From: JAAZPT01 sp964544955 | GTDB lineage: Bacteria > Bacillota > Clostridia > Christensenellales > Aristaeellaceae | DNA length: 64,000 bases | Direction of reading: 5' to 3' | Assembly: GCA_964544955.1 (NCBI GenBank) | Contig: CAZJEB010000002.1 | Location: 186,001 to 250,000 of the forward strand | In this document: positions 52,635 through 60,598 of the stretch, piece by piece | How positions within the stretch are numbered: the stretch's first letter is position 1 | Layout: each line of letters opens with the position of its first letter | Notes under the pieces: generated by a model | What the model was told of the DNA's origin: nothing | Databases searched by the model: none | Seen by the model: the letters and a program-made list of their open reading frames with translations, nothing else | Program-made: the position numbers and the translations under genes

Positions 52635-54818
52635 ATGAGTAATATAAAAATTGCACTCGCAGGTAACCCTAATAGTGGTAAAACCACAATGTTCAATATG
52701 CTTACAGGCTCTAACCAATATGTTGGTAACTGGCCTGGGGTAACCGTTGAAAAAAAGGAAGGAAACCTTAAAGGTTATGATAATGTAGTTATACAGGATT
52801 TACCTGGCATATATTCCCTTTCACCCTATACCCTTGAGGAAGTTATTACACGTAACTACCTTATTAAAGAACAACCCGATGTTATATTAAACATTGTTGA
52901 CGGCACAAACATTGAAAGGAACCTTTACCTTACAACTCAACTTATAGAGCTAGGTATACCTGTTGTTGTTGCTGTTAATATGATGGATATAGTCCGTAAA
53001 TCTGGCGACAAAATAAATGTTGAAAACCTTTCAAAAGCATTAGGTTGCCCTGTTGTTGAAACATCAGCCCTAAAGGGTGATGGGGCAATGGAAGCTGCAA
53101 GGCGTGCTGTTGCTGTTGCAAACAGTGGTGAAAATAAAAATATTCCTTGCCACTTTGAGGGTAGCGTTGAGCATGCTATTGCCCACATAGAGGAAAGTAT
53201 TGAAAATATTGTTCCAAAGCACAACGTGCGTTGGTATGCTATTAAAATATTTGAGCGTGATGAAAAAGTTTTAGAAGAACTAAAATTAAGCGAAGAGGAT
53301 AATAAGCATATTGAAGAACATATTGCTGAATGCGAACGTGAGATGGATGATGATGCGGAAAGCATTATTATAGGCCAACGTTATGCTTACATTGCTAAGC
53401 TTATGGAAAAGGCTGTTAAAAAATCACAAAAATCCGCAGGCGGCACAATATCCGATAAAATTGATAGAGTGCTTACAAACAGAGTACTCGCTTTACCAAT
53501 ATTTGTTGTTGTAATGTTCTTGGTATATAAAATATCAATTGGTACAGTAGGTGAGTGGTCTGTAGGCTTTATGGAAGGCCTGTTTGAAAACATAGGTGGA
53601 TTTGTTGGTGGCCTTATGGAGGGCAAAGTTAGCCCTGTGCTACAAGGCCTTGTAGTTGATGGTATTGTTGGTGGTGTAGGTGCTGTTTTAACCTTTGTAC
53701 CACAAATGCTAATACTATTCTTAATGCTTGCATTCCTTGAAGAGTGTGGCTACATGGCCCGTGTTGCCTTTATTATGGATAGAATTTTCCGTAAGTTTGG
53801 CTTATCCGGCAAAAGCTTTATACCTATGTTAATTGGCTCTGGTTGCAGCGTTCCTGGCATTATGGCATCACGTACAATTGAAAACGAACGTGATAGGCGT
53901 ATGACCATAATGACAACAAGCTTTATACCCTGTGGCGCAAAAATGCCTATAGTTGGCCTTATTGCAGCAGCAGTATTTGGTGGTAATGTTACATTAGTTG
54001 CTACAAGCGTATACTTCCTTGGTGTTGCTGCTGTAATAGTAAGTGGTATTATACTAAAGAAAACAAAGCACTTTGCTGGTGAACCTGCCGAGTTTATTAT
54101 GGAATTACCAAGTTACCACTGGCCCACAGTATCTGGCGTGCTTAGATCCACATGGGAACGTGGCTGGAGCTTTATAAAGCGTGCTGGTACCGTTATACTA
54201 TTATCAAGTATAGCAATTTGGTTCCTATCAAACTTTGGCTTTGGTGAAGAAGGCTTTGGCTTGGTTGAGGATATGAATCATTCCGTGCTAGCTAAAGTTG
54301 GTGGAGCATTAACATGGTTGTTTGCTCCCCTAGGTTTTGGTAAATGGGAAGCAGTTGTTGCCACAGTTATGGGCTTGCTTGCAAAAGAAGAAGTTGTAAA
54401 CGTATTTGGCGTTCTTTCATCTGTTGGTGAAGGTGCAATGGATTTTGTTGAAGCTGGTGGTGCCGAGGCAGTTGAAGGCCTAAGGCCCATAGGTGAACAA
54501 TTCTTTAATGGCAGTGGTTTATCCGCTTACTCCTTCCTAATATTCAACTTATTGTGTGCCCCTTGCTTTGCTGCAATTGGTGCAATAAAGCGTGAAATGA
54601 ACAATGCAAAATGGACAATAGGCGCAATTGCTTATATGACCGTACTTGCTTGGGTAACATCCTTTGTGTTCTACAACTTAGGTTTAGTAATAAAAGGTGG
54701 AGCTTTTGGGGTAAATGCAATAATTGCTGTTGTAATGACTGTTGTTATGGCATACTTATTGTTCAGGCCTAACCCCTATAAAAACGACAAAATAATTTCA
54801 AAGTATGGTGACAAATAA
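52635..54818 (+). CDS. feoB: ferrous iron transporter B
   Basis: 727 residues. N-terminal GTPase domain with G1 GNPNSGKT (10-17), the switch region NWPGVTVEKKEG, DLPGIYSL and VNMMD, then a helical regulatory domain (about 165-270), then a membrane domain of eight or more spans with two Gate motifs (LIGSGCSVPGI and LFNLLCAPCFAAIG) carrying the cysteines of the path. Imports Fe2+ in anaerobes. Two bases after the second feoA; its stop overlaps the next small gene. Confidence 0.97.
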   Translation: MSNIKIALAGNPNSGKTTMFNMLTGSNQYVGNWPGVTVEKKEGNLKGYDNVVIQDLPGIYSLSPYTLEEVITRNYLIKEQPDVILNIVDGTNIERNLYLTTQLIELGIPVVVAVNMMDIVRKSGDKINVENLSKALGCPVVETSALKGDGAMEAARRAVAVANSGENKNIPCHFEGSVEHAIAHIEESIENIVPKHNVRWYAIKIFERDEKVLEELKLSEEDNKHIEEHIAECEREMDDDAESIIIGQRYAYIAKLMEKAVKKSQKSAGGTISDKIDRVLTNRVLALPIFVVVMFLVYKISIGTVGEWSVGFMEGLFENIGGFVGGLMEGKVSPVLQGLVVDGIVGGVGAVLTFVPQMLILFLMLAFLEECGYMARVAFIMDRIFRKFGLSGKSFIPMLIGSGCSVPGIMASRTIENERDRRMTIMTTSFIPCGAKMPIVGLIAAAVFGGNVTLVATSVYFLGVAAVIVSGIILKKTKHFAGEPAEFIMELPSYHWPTVSGVLRSTWERGWSFIKRAGTVILLSSIAIWFLSNFGFGEEGFGLVEDMNHSVLAKVGGALTWLFAPLGFGKWEAVVATVMGLLAKEEVVNVFGVLSSVGEGAMDFVEAGGAEAVEGLRPIGEQFFNGSGLSAYSFLIFNLLCAPCFAAIGAIKREMNNAKWTIGAIAYMTVLAWVTSFVFYNLGLVIKGGAFGVNAIIAVVMTVVMAYLLFRPNPYKNDKIISKYGDK

Positions 54819-54979
54819 TGGGTAACTTTATAGTAATTGCGTTGCTTGTAGTGGTAGTATTCTTTGCTGCAAGGTCTGCAATTAAAAATAAAAACAAGTG
54901 TTCTGGCTGTTCTGCTAAGGATAGTTGCTGCGCTTGCAATAACAAAGAAAATAGTATAAAATTAATTAATAAATTATAA
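54818..54979 (+). CDS. FeoB-associated Cys-rich membrane peptide
   Basis: 53 residues and missed by length cut-offs. Start overlaps the feoB stop (TAATG). One membrane span (about 4-19), a basic stretch (KNKNK), then a cysteine cluster (C28, C31, C37, C38, C40). This is the FeoB-associated Cys-rich protein type, thought to assist Fe2+ handling on the cytoplasmic side. DtxR gene follows 14 bp later. Confidence 0.85.
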   Translation: MGNFIVIALLVVVVFFAARSAIKNKNKCSGCSAKDSCCACNNKENSIKLINKL

Positions 54980-54993
54980 CAAGAGGTGAGGCA

Positions 54994-55380
54994 ATGTACA
55001 TTAAAGAGTCCGCACAAGACTATGTGGAAGCAGTACTAATAATTGAAAAACAAAAAGGATTTGTGCGCTCTGTGGATATTGCAAACTATCTAAGGGTAAC
55101 AAAACCAAGCGTATCCTACGCCATAAAAAATCTTCAAAACGAGGGTTACTTGATTATGGATGAGGATAAGGATAAGGAAATTACCCTAACCCCAAAGGGA
55201 AGGGAACTTGCCGAAATTATGTACGAAAGGCATATGTTCTTTACAAACTGGCTTGAAAGACTTGGGGTAAATTCAACTATCGCTGCTGCTGATGCTTGCC
55301 GTATAGAGCATGCTATAAGCAAGGAAAGCTTTGAGGCTATTAGGAAAGCTGTAAGCGATTGCGAATGTGATGATAATTAA
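54994..55380 (+). CDS. DtxR/MntR-family metal-dependent repressor
   Basis: 128 residues: winged HTH (about 8-58, RSVDIANYLRVTKPSVSYAIKNL) and a metal-binding dimer domain, without the SH3 domain of DtxR. Metal ligands line up as D9 and E12 (as MntR D8/E11), H80 (MntR H77) and C102, E105, H106 in ACRIEHAIS (exactly DtxR C102/E105/H106). It thus combines features of the manganese and iron regulators. The tail ends in DCECDDN. Ribosome site AGAGGTG. Co-transcribed with feo and probably acting on the iron-box-like site at 52134-52151. Confidence 0.9.
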   Translation: MYIKESAQDYVEAVLIIEKQKGFVRSVDIANYLRVTKPSVSYAIKNLQNEGYLIMDEDKDKEITLTPKGRELAEIMYERHMFFTNWLERLGVNSTIAAADACRIEHAISKESFEAIRKAVSDCECDDN

Positions 55381-55386
55381 TATAAG

Positions 55387-55415
55387 TAACCGTGGTTTAT
55401 CCACGGTTATTTTCT
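55387..55415 (+). terminator. terminator of the feo operon
   Basis: TAACCGTGG (55387-55395) / CCACGGTTA (55401-55409) with a TTTAT loop and a TTTTCT tail. Confidence 0.9.
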
Positions 55416-55437
55416 ATAAAAATTTGGGGGGATTAAT

Positions 55438-56463
55438 ATAAAAAGGTTAATTTCATTGCTTTTAGTGCTTGTATTATTTACTGTAAACCAAGTGGCCTTT
55501 GCTACTGCCCCAGCAAAGCCTATACCCCATTATTTTAGGCGCCAAGAGTATAGGGATAAAATACTTACAATTGTAAATAGTCAAATTGGCTATGTTGAGG
55601 ATGGGGATGGCTCAACAGTTTACCATCAGGAAATGTTTAAAAATGCAAAACTAGGGGATGGCAACTATAATGCCGATTGGTGTAGCATATTTTTAGCTTG
55701 GTGTTTTAAAAAGGCAGGCCTTTATACCTCTGTATTTGGAGGGATAGCTGCAGCAGGGGTTAAAAATTTAGCTTATAGGTTTATGACGGGTGGGGAATCT
55801 ACAACAAAACAAGGCATATCCCTTGCCTTCTTTAGCCCAAGCTATATAAAAAACGTTCAAGCGGGGGATATTGTTTTTTATAATTGGCATAAAAGCGACT
55901 ATGATGATTATAGCGATATTGCAAACATAAATAAAATAAGCCATGCGGGGGTAGTTACAGCAATAAATGAGGATGGTAGCCTTGAAGTTGTGGAGGGTAA
56001 CTTTAAAAATGAGGTTTGGAAAGGTGTAGTATCTAAGGATAATGACCGACACAATCCCAACAAAATTGCGGGTTTTGGCGTATATGATGCAAAGCCTAAA
56101 AGGGCTACAAACAACTTAATTCCAACCCCTTTGTTAACAACAAACAAAAATAATGGCAAACAAACAATTGTTTACCACGTTTATGAGGATGGCAAAGCCC
56201 TAACAAATAATGGGGAAGAGGATATAAATAACTTTATTGTAGCGCTACCTCAAAAAATGCTGTATATAAAAACAGCATCAAATTTGGATTTGTATTATGA
56301 TTCTAAATTAGAAAACTATGCAGGCACGCTTAAAAAAAGTAAAAAATATTCAATTTTAAGTGAAGAAAATGGCCTTAAACAAATAGTTTATCAATCATCA
56401 TTAATTGATGAAAGCAAAATATTTGCCATATATAAAACTGCCTTTATTAATCCAAGTAATTAA
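55438..56463 (+). CDS. secreted CHAP-domain hydrolase; probable AUA start
   Basis: 341 residues if started at ATA 55438: MKRLISLLLVLVLFTVNQVAFA is a good signal peptide. CHAP domain: catalytic C82 in NADWCSIF and H169 in ISHAGVV, followed by EVVEGN. Paralogue of the CHAP hydrolase at 14957, but with a different, unidentified C-terminal region (about 235-341) in place of the PG-binding domain. TGGGGGGA (55424-55432) lies 6-7 bp before the ATA. The nearest ordinary start, TTG 55456, is 24 bp from that site and would drop the basic KR of the leader. Its 3' end overlaps the convergent SDR gene by 17 bp. Confidence 0.8.
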   Translation: MKRLISLLLVLVLFTVNQVAFATAPAKPIPHYFRRQEYRDKILTIVNSQIGYVEDGDGSTVYHQEMFKNAKLGDGNYNADWCSIFLAWCFKKAGLYTSVFGGIAAAGVKNLAYRFMTGGESTTKQGISLAFFSPSYIKNVQAGDIVFYNWHKSDYDDYSDIANINKISHAGVVTAINEDGSLEVVEGNFKNEVWKGVVSKDNDRHNPNKIAGFGVYDAKPKRATNNLIPTPLLTTNKNNGKQTIVYHVYEDGKALTNNGEEDINNFIVALPQKMLYIKTASNLDLYYDSKLENYAGTLKKSKKYSILSEENGLKQIVYQSSLIDESKIFAIYKTAFINPSN

Positions 56464-57946
56464 TCTCATTAACCTCTTTTTTAACTGGGTGTGGTATTTC
56501 GTGCTTGCTATGCAAGGGGTACCATACTTGTGCGAAGAAGGGGTTTTTCTTTGCAATTTCGTGGTAATTCCAATATTCCCTTTCGCAGGTATCACACCAA
56601 TGTCCTCCTTCAAGTATAAGCCTTGGTGAGCCTGTAAAGCTGTGGCCAAAGGCACATTCAAACTTTAGGGGAGTGTTCCAATCGCCTGTTACCATACTTT
56701 CGCTAAGGCATTTGCCTCCTCTAAACTCTGCTGCCCCTTTAATATCTTCAAGGCATAGTTCTTCAGGGGGCTTTTTTTCGTCATAGCCATGGTCTATAAA
56801 TATTGCCTCATTCCAATGTTCGTAGGGTTCAAACTTATCCCAATCGGGTATATTTTGCCATTCCTCTTTACTAATAAAATAGGCGGATATAGCATCTTCG
56901 TTGTTATTGTTTATAAAGTCCATTGTACCTCTTGGGCCCTTTGTTAGCTTTTTAAATACATCTTTAATTATCCTTGCAGCAAGTTTTTTTATAAAGGGTA
57001 TTTTCAATAATACTCTAATTATTCCAGCAAAGCCGTATAATAAAGCTGTTTGTAACATTTCCGTATATTCCATGCCGTTGTTTCTAAAATGAAGGTAGTT
57101 TTCTAACTTATCCCCATCCAAGTAATATTGACCATGGAAGTTCCTAAGGGCAAACCACTTTGTATCAAACAAAAGGTCTAGTTTTTTAAAGCCGAATATA
57201 CCAAATATTCTTTTGTATAAATTGTAACTGGAGGCGCGCATTTTGTCGCCACCACCAATATTGTATATATGCTGCCAAAAGTTATCGGGTAAATCATTAC
57301 AAAGGTTTTTAACCAATATACCACTATCCTTATCGCTAACATATTCCAACACATTGTTTAAGGGTTGGTGGAATATTATGCTATCCCTAATACTAAGCAT
57401 ACGCTCTGATATTATGCCTGTTTGCCTTAATGATACCCAATATTTTAGCCCAGATTCTATTACTAAGCGTTCGGCAGCAATTTTGGCCAAGGCATAGTAG
57501 TCAAAAACAGATGGTTTTAATGGGTCGCCAACCCTACCCCAATGTATAGGTGGCATTCTATCACCAGTCATTGCAACGGAACCCACATACACAAGTTGGC
57601 ATGTATTTTCCATTCCTCGGGCTTTTATAGCATCAATAATATTCTTTGTTGAACCATAGTTTATTTTAAAAGATAGCTTTGGTTTTTCATCAGCATAGGG
57701 GGATATAAATGCTGCTAAATGTATAACTATATCTATGCCCTCAAGGGCCTTGTAAACGTCGCTATAGTTGCATAAATCGCCATAAATAAACTCTATATTC
57801 TTGCTGCGTTTATAGGGTTTAAAAAAACTTCTTTCCTTTACATTATCCAAGGAAAAAACTCTAATATAATTTTCTGTTTTAGCTAGTTCCTTTAAGGCAA
57901 AATTACCCATACTGCCACTAGCACCAGTGAGTAAAACTTTTTTCAT
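56447..57946 (-). CDS. NAD-dependent epimerase/dehydratase (SDR) with C-terminal Cys/His domain
   Basis: 499 residues from ATG 57946 (GAGGTG 6 bp upstream). The N-terminal extended SDR domain (about 1-320) has GASGSMGNF (TGxxGxxG-like, NAD-binding), LAAFISP and the catalytic Y-K pair in DYYALAKIAAERL. About 170 further residues end in a putative zinc site: FECAFGHSF (C431, H435) and WCDTC (C451, C454). SDR enzymes of this type change nucleotide sugars; the added domain is unusual and its role unknown. Adjacent to UDP-ManNAcA genes but on the other strand. Confidence 0.8.
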   Translation of the reverse strand: MKKVLLTGASGSMGNFALKELAKTENYIRVFSLDNVKERSFFKPYKRSKNIEFIYGDLCNYSDVYKALEGIDIVIHLAAFISPYADEKPKLSFKINYGSTKNIIDAIKARGMENTCQLVYVGSVAMTGDRMPPIHWGRVGDPLKPSVFDYYALAKIAAERLVIESGLKYWVSLRQTGIISERMLSIRDSIIFHQPLNNVLEYVSDKDSGILVKNLCNDLPDNFWQHIYNIGGGDKMRASSYNLYKRIFGIFGFKKLDLLFDTKWFALRNFHGQYYLDGDKLENYLHFRNNGMEYTEMLQTALLYGFAGIIRVLLKIPFIKKLAARIIKDVFKKLTKGPRGTMDFINNNNEDAISAYFISKEEWQNIPDWDKFEPYEHWNEAIFIDHGYDEKKPPEELCLEDIKGAAEFRGGKCLSESMVTGDWNTPLKFECAFGHSFTGSPRLILEGGHWCDTCEREYWNYHEIAKKNPFFAQVWYPLHSKHEIPHPVKKEVNEINYLD

Positions 57947-58060
57947 TTTAAACACCTCTTATTAAATAAATTATAATATTTATTTTATTTTTATACAAGC
58001 ACAATATATGGTGGCACTATTAAGTGACGGCTATCTATATGGTGAAATTGGCTATTTATG

Positions 58061-58089
58061 TTGACTTTACACTTTGTGTGTGCTAAAAT
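58061..58089 (+). promoter_or_regulatory. distal promoter of wecC-wecB
   Basis: TTGACT (58061-58066), a 17-bp spacer ending TGC and TAAAAT (58084-58089). The leader just after it can fold: ATGCAG pairs with CTGCAT, flanked by AAAATTT and AAATTTT (58085-58127). Confidence 0.65.
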
Positions 58090-58180
58090 TTACAAATGCA
58101 GAATATAAATTACACTGCATAAATTTTATTCTTTAAATGTAAAGAATTTGTTACAAATGAATGTAAAATATTCATTATTA

Positions 58181-58189
58181 TGTTATAAT
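58181..58189 (+). promoter_or_regulatory. proximal extended -10 promoter of wecC
   Basis: TGTTATAAT (TATAAT at 58184-58189), preceded by AAAATATTCA, with no clear -35; 31 bp before the gene. Confidence 0.5.
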
Positions 58190-58219
58190 ATTCTTTACTA
58201 TGTGTTAAGGAGAGTTTTG

Positions 58220-59440
58220 ATGATTAATATTATTGGTTTAGGTTACATTGGCTTACCCACTGCGTTAATGTTCGCAGCCCATGGTGTAAATGTTGTTGGT
58301 ACAGACTATAACAGCGAATTAGTAGATACTCTAAATCACGGCAAAGTTAGCTTTGAGGAAAAAGGCTTGCAAGAACTGTATGATAGGGCAACTTCTAAAG
58401 AAATTAAGTTTTCAACAGACTATCAAAAAACAGATGTTTATATTGTTGCAGTTCCTACACCCTACAATAACACTACAAAGCAAATAGACCCAAAATATGT
58501 TCAAAATTCCGTTAAAACAATATTGGATACCTGCCCTAAGGGAGCAATTATAGTAATAGAATCCACAGTTTCCCCAGGCACAATAGATAAGTTTATTAGG
58601 CCAATAATAAGCGAAAAGGGCTTTGTAACAGGTGAAGATGTTCATATTGTACACGCCCCAGAACGCATTATTCCTGGCAATATGATATACGAGCTAGAGT
58701 ATAACTCACGCACAATAGGCGCTGATGATAAGGCTGTAGCTCAAAAAATTAAAGATTTATATGCCTCTTTCTGCAAAGGTGATATCGTAATTACAGATAT
58801 TCGCTCTGCGGAAATGAGCAAGGTAGTTGAAAACACCTTTAGGGATATAAACATTGCCTTTGCTAATGAATTAGCAAAAATTTGCCGCCATGATAATATG
58901 GATGTTTATGAAATTATTAAAATAGCTAATAAACACCCCCGTGTAAATATACTTACACCAGGCCCAGGTGTTGGCGGCCACTGTATATCTGTAGACCCAT
59001 GGTTCCTTGTAGGTGACTATCCAGACTTGGCTAAGCTTATACTACAAGCAAGGCTTGTAAATGATTCTATGCCAGAGTTTGTGCTAAGCCGTATGCATAC
59101 AATTATGAAGGAACATGATATTAAAAACCTTGGCCGTGTAGGCTTATATGGCCTTACATACAAGGAAAACGTTGATGATACAAGGGAAAGCCCCAGTCTT
59201 CAATTAATTGAAAACATGGAAAAACACCTTGCATCAGGGTTAAAGGTATACGATCCATGGGTTAAAAAGAATATTGTTGAAAATCAATATCAAAACTTTG
59301 ATGAATTTTTAAATGAAGTTGATTTTATAGTTGTAATGGTTGGCCACAGCCACTTACTAGAAAATATTGATAAAATTCAAAATAAAATTATTTTGGATAC
59401 AAGGAACATTCTTAATGTTTCAAACGTTTATAAGTTATAG
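58220..59440 (+). CDS. wecC: UDP-N-acetyl-D-mannosamine dehydrogenase type
   Basis: 406 residues from ATG 58220 (AAGGAG 7 bp upstream; ATG 58148 precedes the promoter and is rejected). NAD-binding GLGYIGLPTA, VPTPYNN, ESTVSPGT, HAPERIIPG and the catalytic cysteine in GVGGHCISVDPWF match the UDP-ManNAc/UDP-GlcNAc dehydrogenases rather than the UDP-glucose type. Oxidises the sugar C6 to the uronic acid, for surface polysaccharides. The next gene, 9 bp away, makes its substrate. Confidence 0.92.
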   Translation: MINIIGLGYIGLPTALMFAAHGVNVVGTDYNSELVDTLNHGKVSFEEKGLQELYDRATSKEIKFSTDYQKTDVYIVAVPTPYNNTTKQIDPKYVQNSVKTILDTCPKGAIIVIESTVSPGTIDKFIRPIISEKGFVTGEDVHIVHAPERIIPGNMIYELEYNSRTIGADDKAVAQKIKDLYASFCKGDIVITDIRSAEMSKVVENTFRDINIAFANELAKICRHDNMDVYEIIKIANKHPRVNILTPGPGVGGHCISVDPWFLVGDYPDLAKLILQARLVNDSMPEFVLSRMHTIMKEHDIKNLGRVGLYGLTYKENVDDTRESPSLQLIENMEKHLASGLKVYDPWVKKNIVENQYQNFDEFLNEVDFIVVMVGHSHLLENIDKIQNKIILDTRNILNVSNVYKL

Positions 59441-59449
59441 GAGTTTGCA

Positions 59450-60568
59450 ATGAAAAAAGTTTTTCTTATGTTTGGCACAAGGCCCGAGGCAATAAAAATG
59501 TGCCCCTTGGTAAACGAGCTTAAGTCACGTAAGGATATCGAAACCATTGTTTGCGTTTCCGGCCAGCATAGGCAAATGTTGGATCAGGTTCTTGAAGCCT
59601 TTGACGTGGTACCAGACTATGACCTTTCCATTATGAAGCAAGGCCAAACATTGTTTGATATCACAACAAACATTCTTTTAGGCGTAAAATCCGTTTTAGA
59701 AGAAGTAAAGCCTGATGTAGTGCTTGTGCATGGCGATACATCAACAACATTTGTAACAGCCCTTGCTTGTTTCTACCTTCAAATACCCGTAGGCCACGTG
59801 GAGGCAGGTTTAAGAACTTACAATATATACTCACCCTACCCTGAGGAATTTAACCGTCAGGCTGTTGGTATTGTTGCTAAGTACAATTTTTCCCCCACAA
59901 CAATGTCTAGGGATAACCTAATTAGGGAAGGTAAAGATGAGGCAAGCATTTACATTACTGGTAATACAGCAATAGATGCACTTAAAACAACCGTTAGGGA
60001 AGATTATACCCACCCCGAGCTTGAATGGGCAAAGGATAGTAGGCTTATTATGATAACTGCCCACAGGCGTGAAAACTTAGGGCAACCCATGCATAATATG
60101 TTTAGGGCAATAAGGCGCATTATAGATGAAACACCAGATGTTAAAGCAATTTACCCCATACACATGAACCCCGTTGTTCGTAAGGCTGCCGATGAAGAGT
60201 TTGCAGGTTGCGATAGGATTCATATTATTGAACCCCTTGATGTGTTGGATTTCCACAACTTCTTAGCCCGCAGTTTCCTTATTATTACAGATAGTGGCGG
60301 TATACAAGAGGAAGCTCCTTCCTTAGGTAAACCCGTATTGGTAATGAGGGATACCACAGAACGCCCCGAGGGCATAAAGGCAGGTACACTCAAACTTGTA
60401 GGCACCGATGAGGAGTTTATATACCAAAACTTTAAGGAACTTCTAACAAATGAAGATTCTTATAATAAAATGAGCAAGGCAAGTAACCCTTATGGTGATG
60501 GCTTTGCAAGCAAGAGGATAGCCGATATTCTCTGTGGCGTTGAAACAGATGAGTTTAACCCACAGTAA
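59450..60568 (+). CDS. wecB: UDP-N-acetylglucosamine 2-epimerase (non-hydrolysing)
   Basis: Converts UDP-GlcNAc to UDP-ManNAc. 372 residues, GT-B-like fold. MFGTRPEAIKM (7-17), VHGDTSTT, HVEAGLRT, YPEEFNR, AHRRENLG and TDSGGIQEEAPSLGKPVLVMRDTTERPEG are all characteristic. With wecC it supplies UDP-ManNAcA. The giant secreted repeat protein starts 30 bp downstream without a terminator, so the three are likely co-transcribed. Confidence 0.96.
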   Translation: MKKVFLMFGTRPEAIKMCPLVNELKSRKDIETIVCVSGQHRQMLDQVLEAFDVVPDYDLSIMKQGQTLFDITTNILLGVKSVLEEVKPDVVLVHGDTSTTFVTALACFYLQIPVGHVEAGLRTYNIYSPYPEEFNRQAVGIVAKYNFSPTTMSRDNLIREGKDEASIYITGNTAIDALKTTVREDYTHPELEWAKDSRLIMITAHRRENLGQPMHNMFRAIRRIIDETPDVKAIYPIHMNPVVRKAADEEFAGCDRIHIIEPLDVLDFHNFLARSFLIITDSGGIQEEAPSLGKPVLVMRDTTERPEGIKAGTLKLVGTDEEFIYQNFKELLTNEDSYNKMSKASNPYGDGFASKRIADILCGVETDEFNPQ

Positions 60569-60598
60569 ATTTATATAGGATTTATAGGAGGTAAAAAT

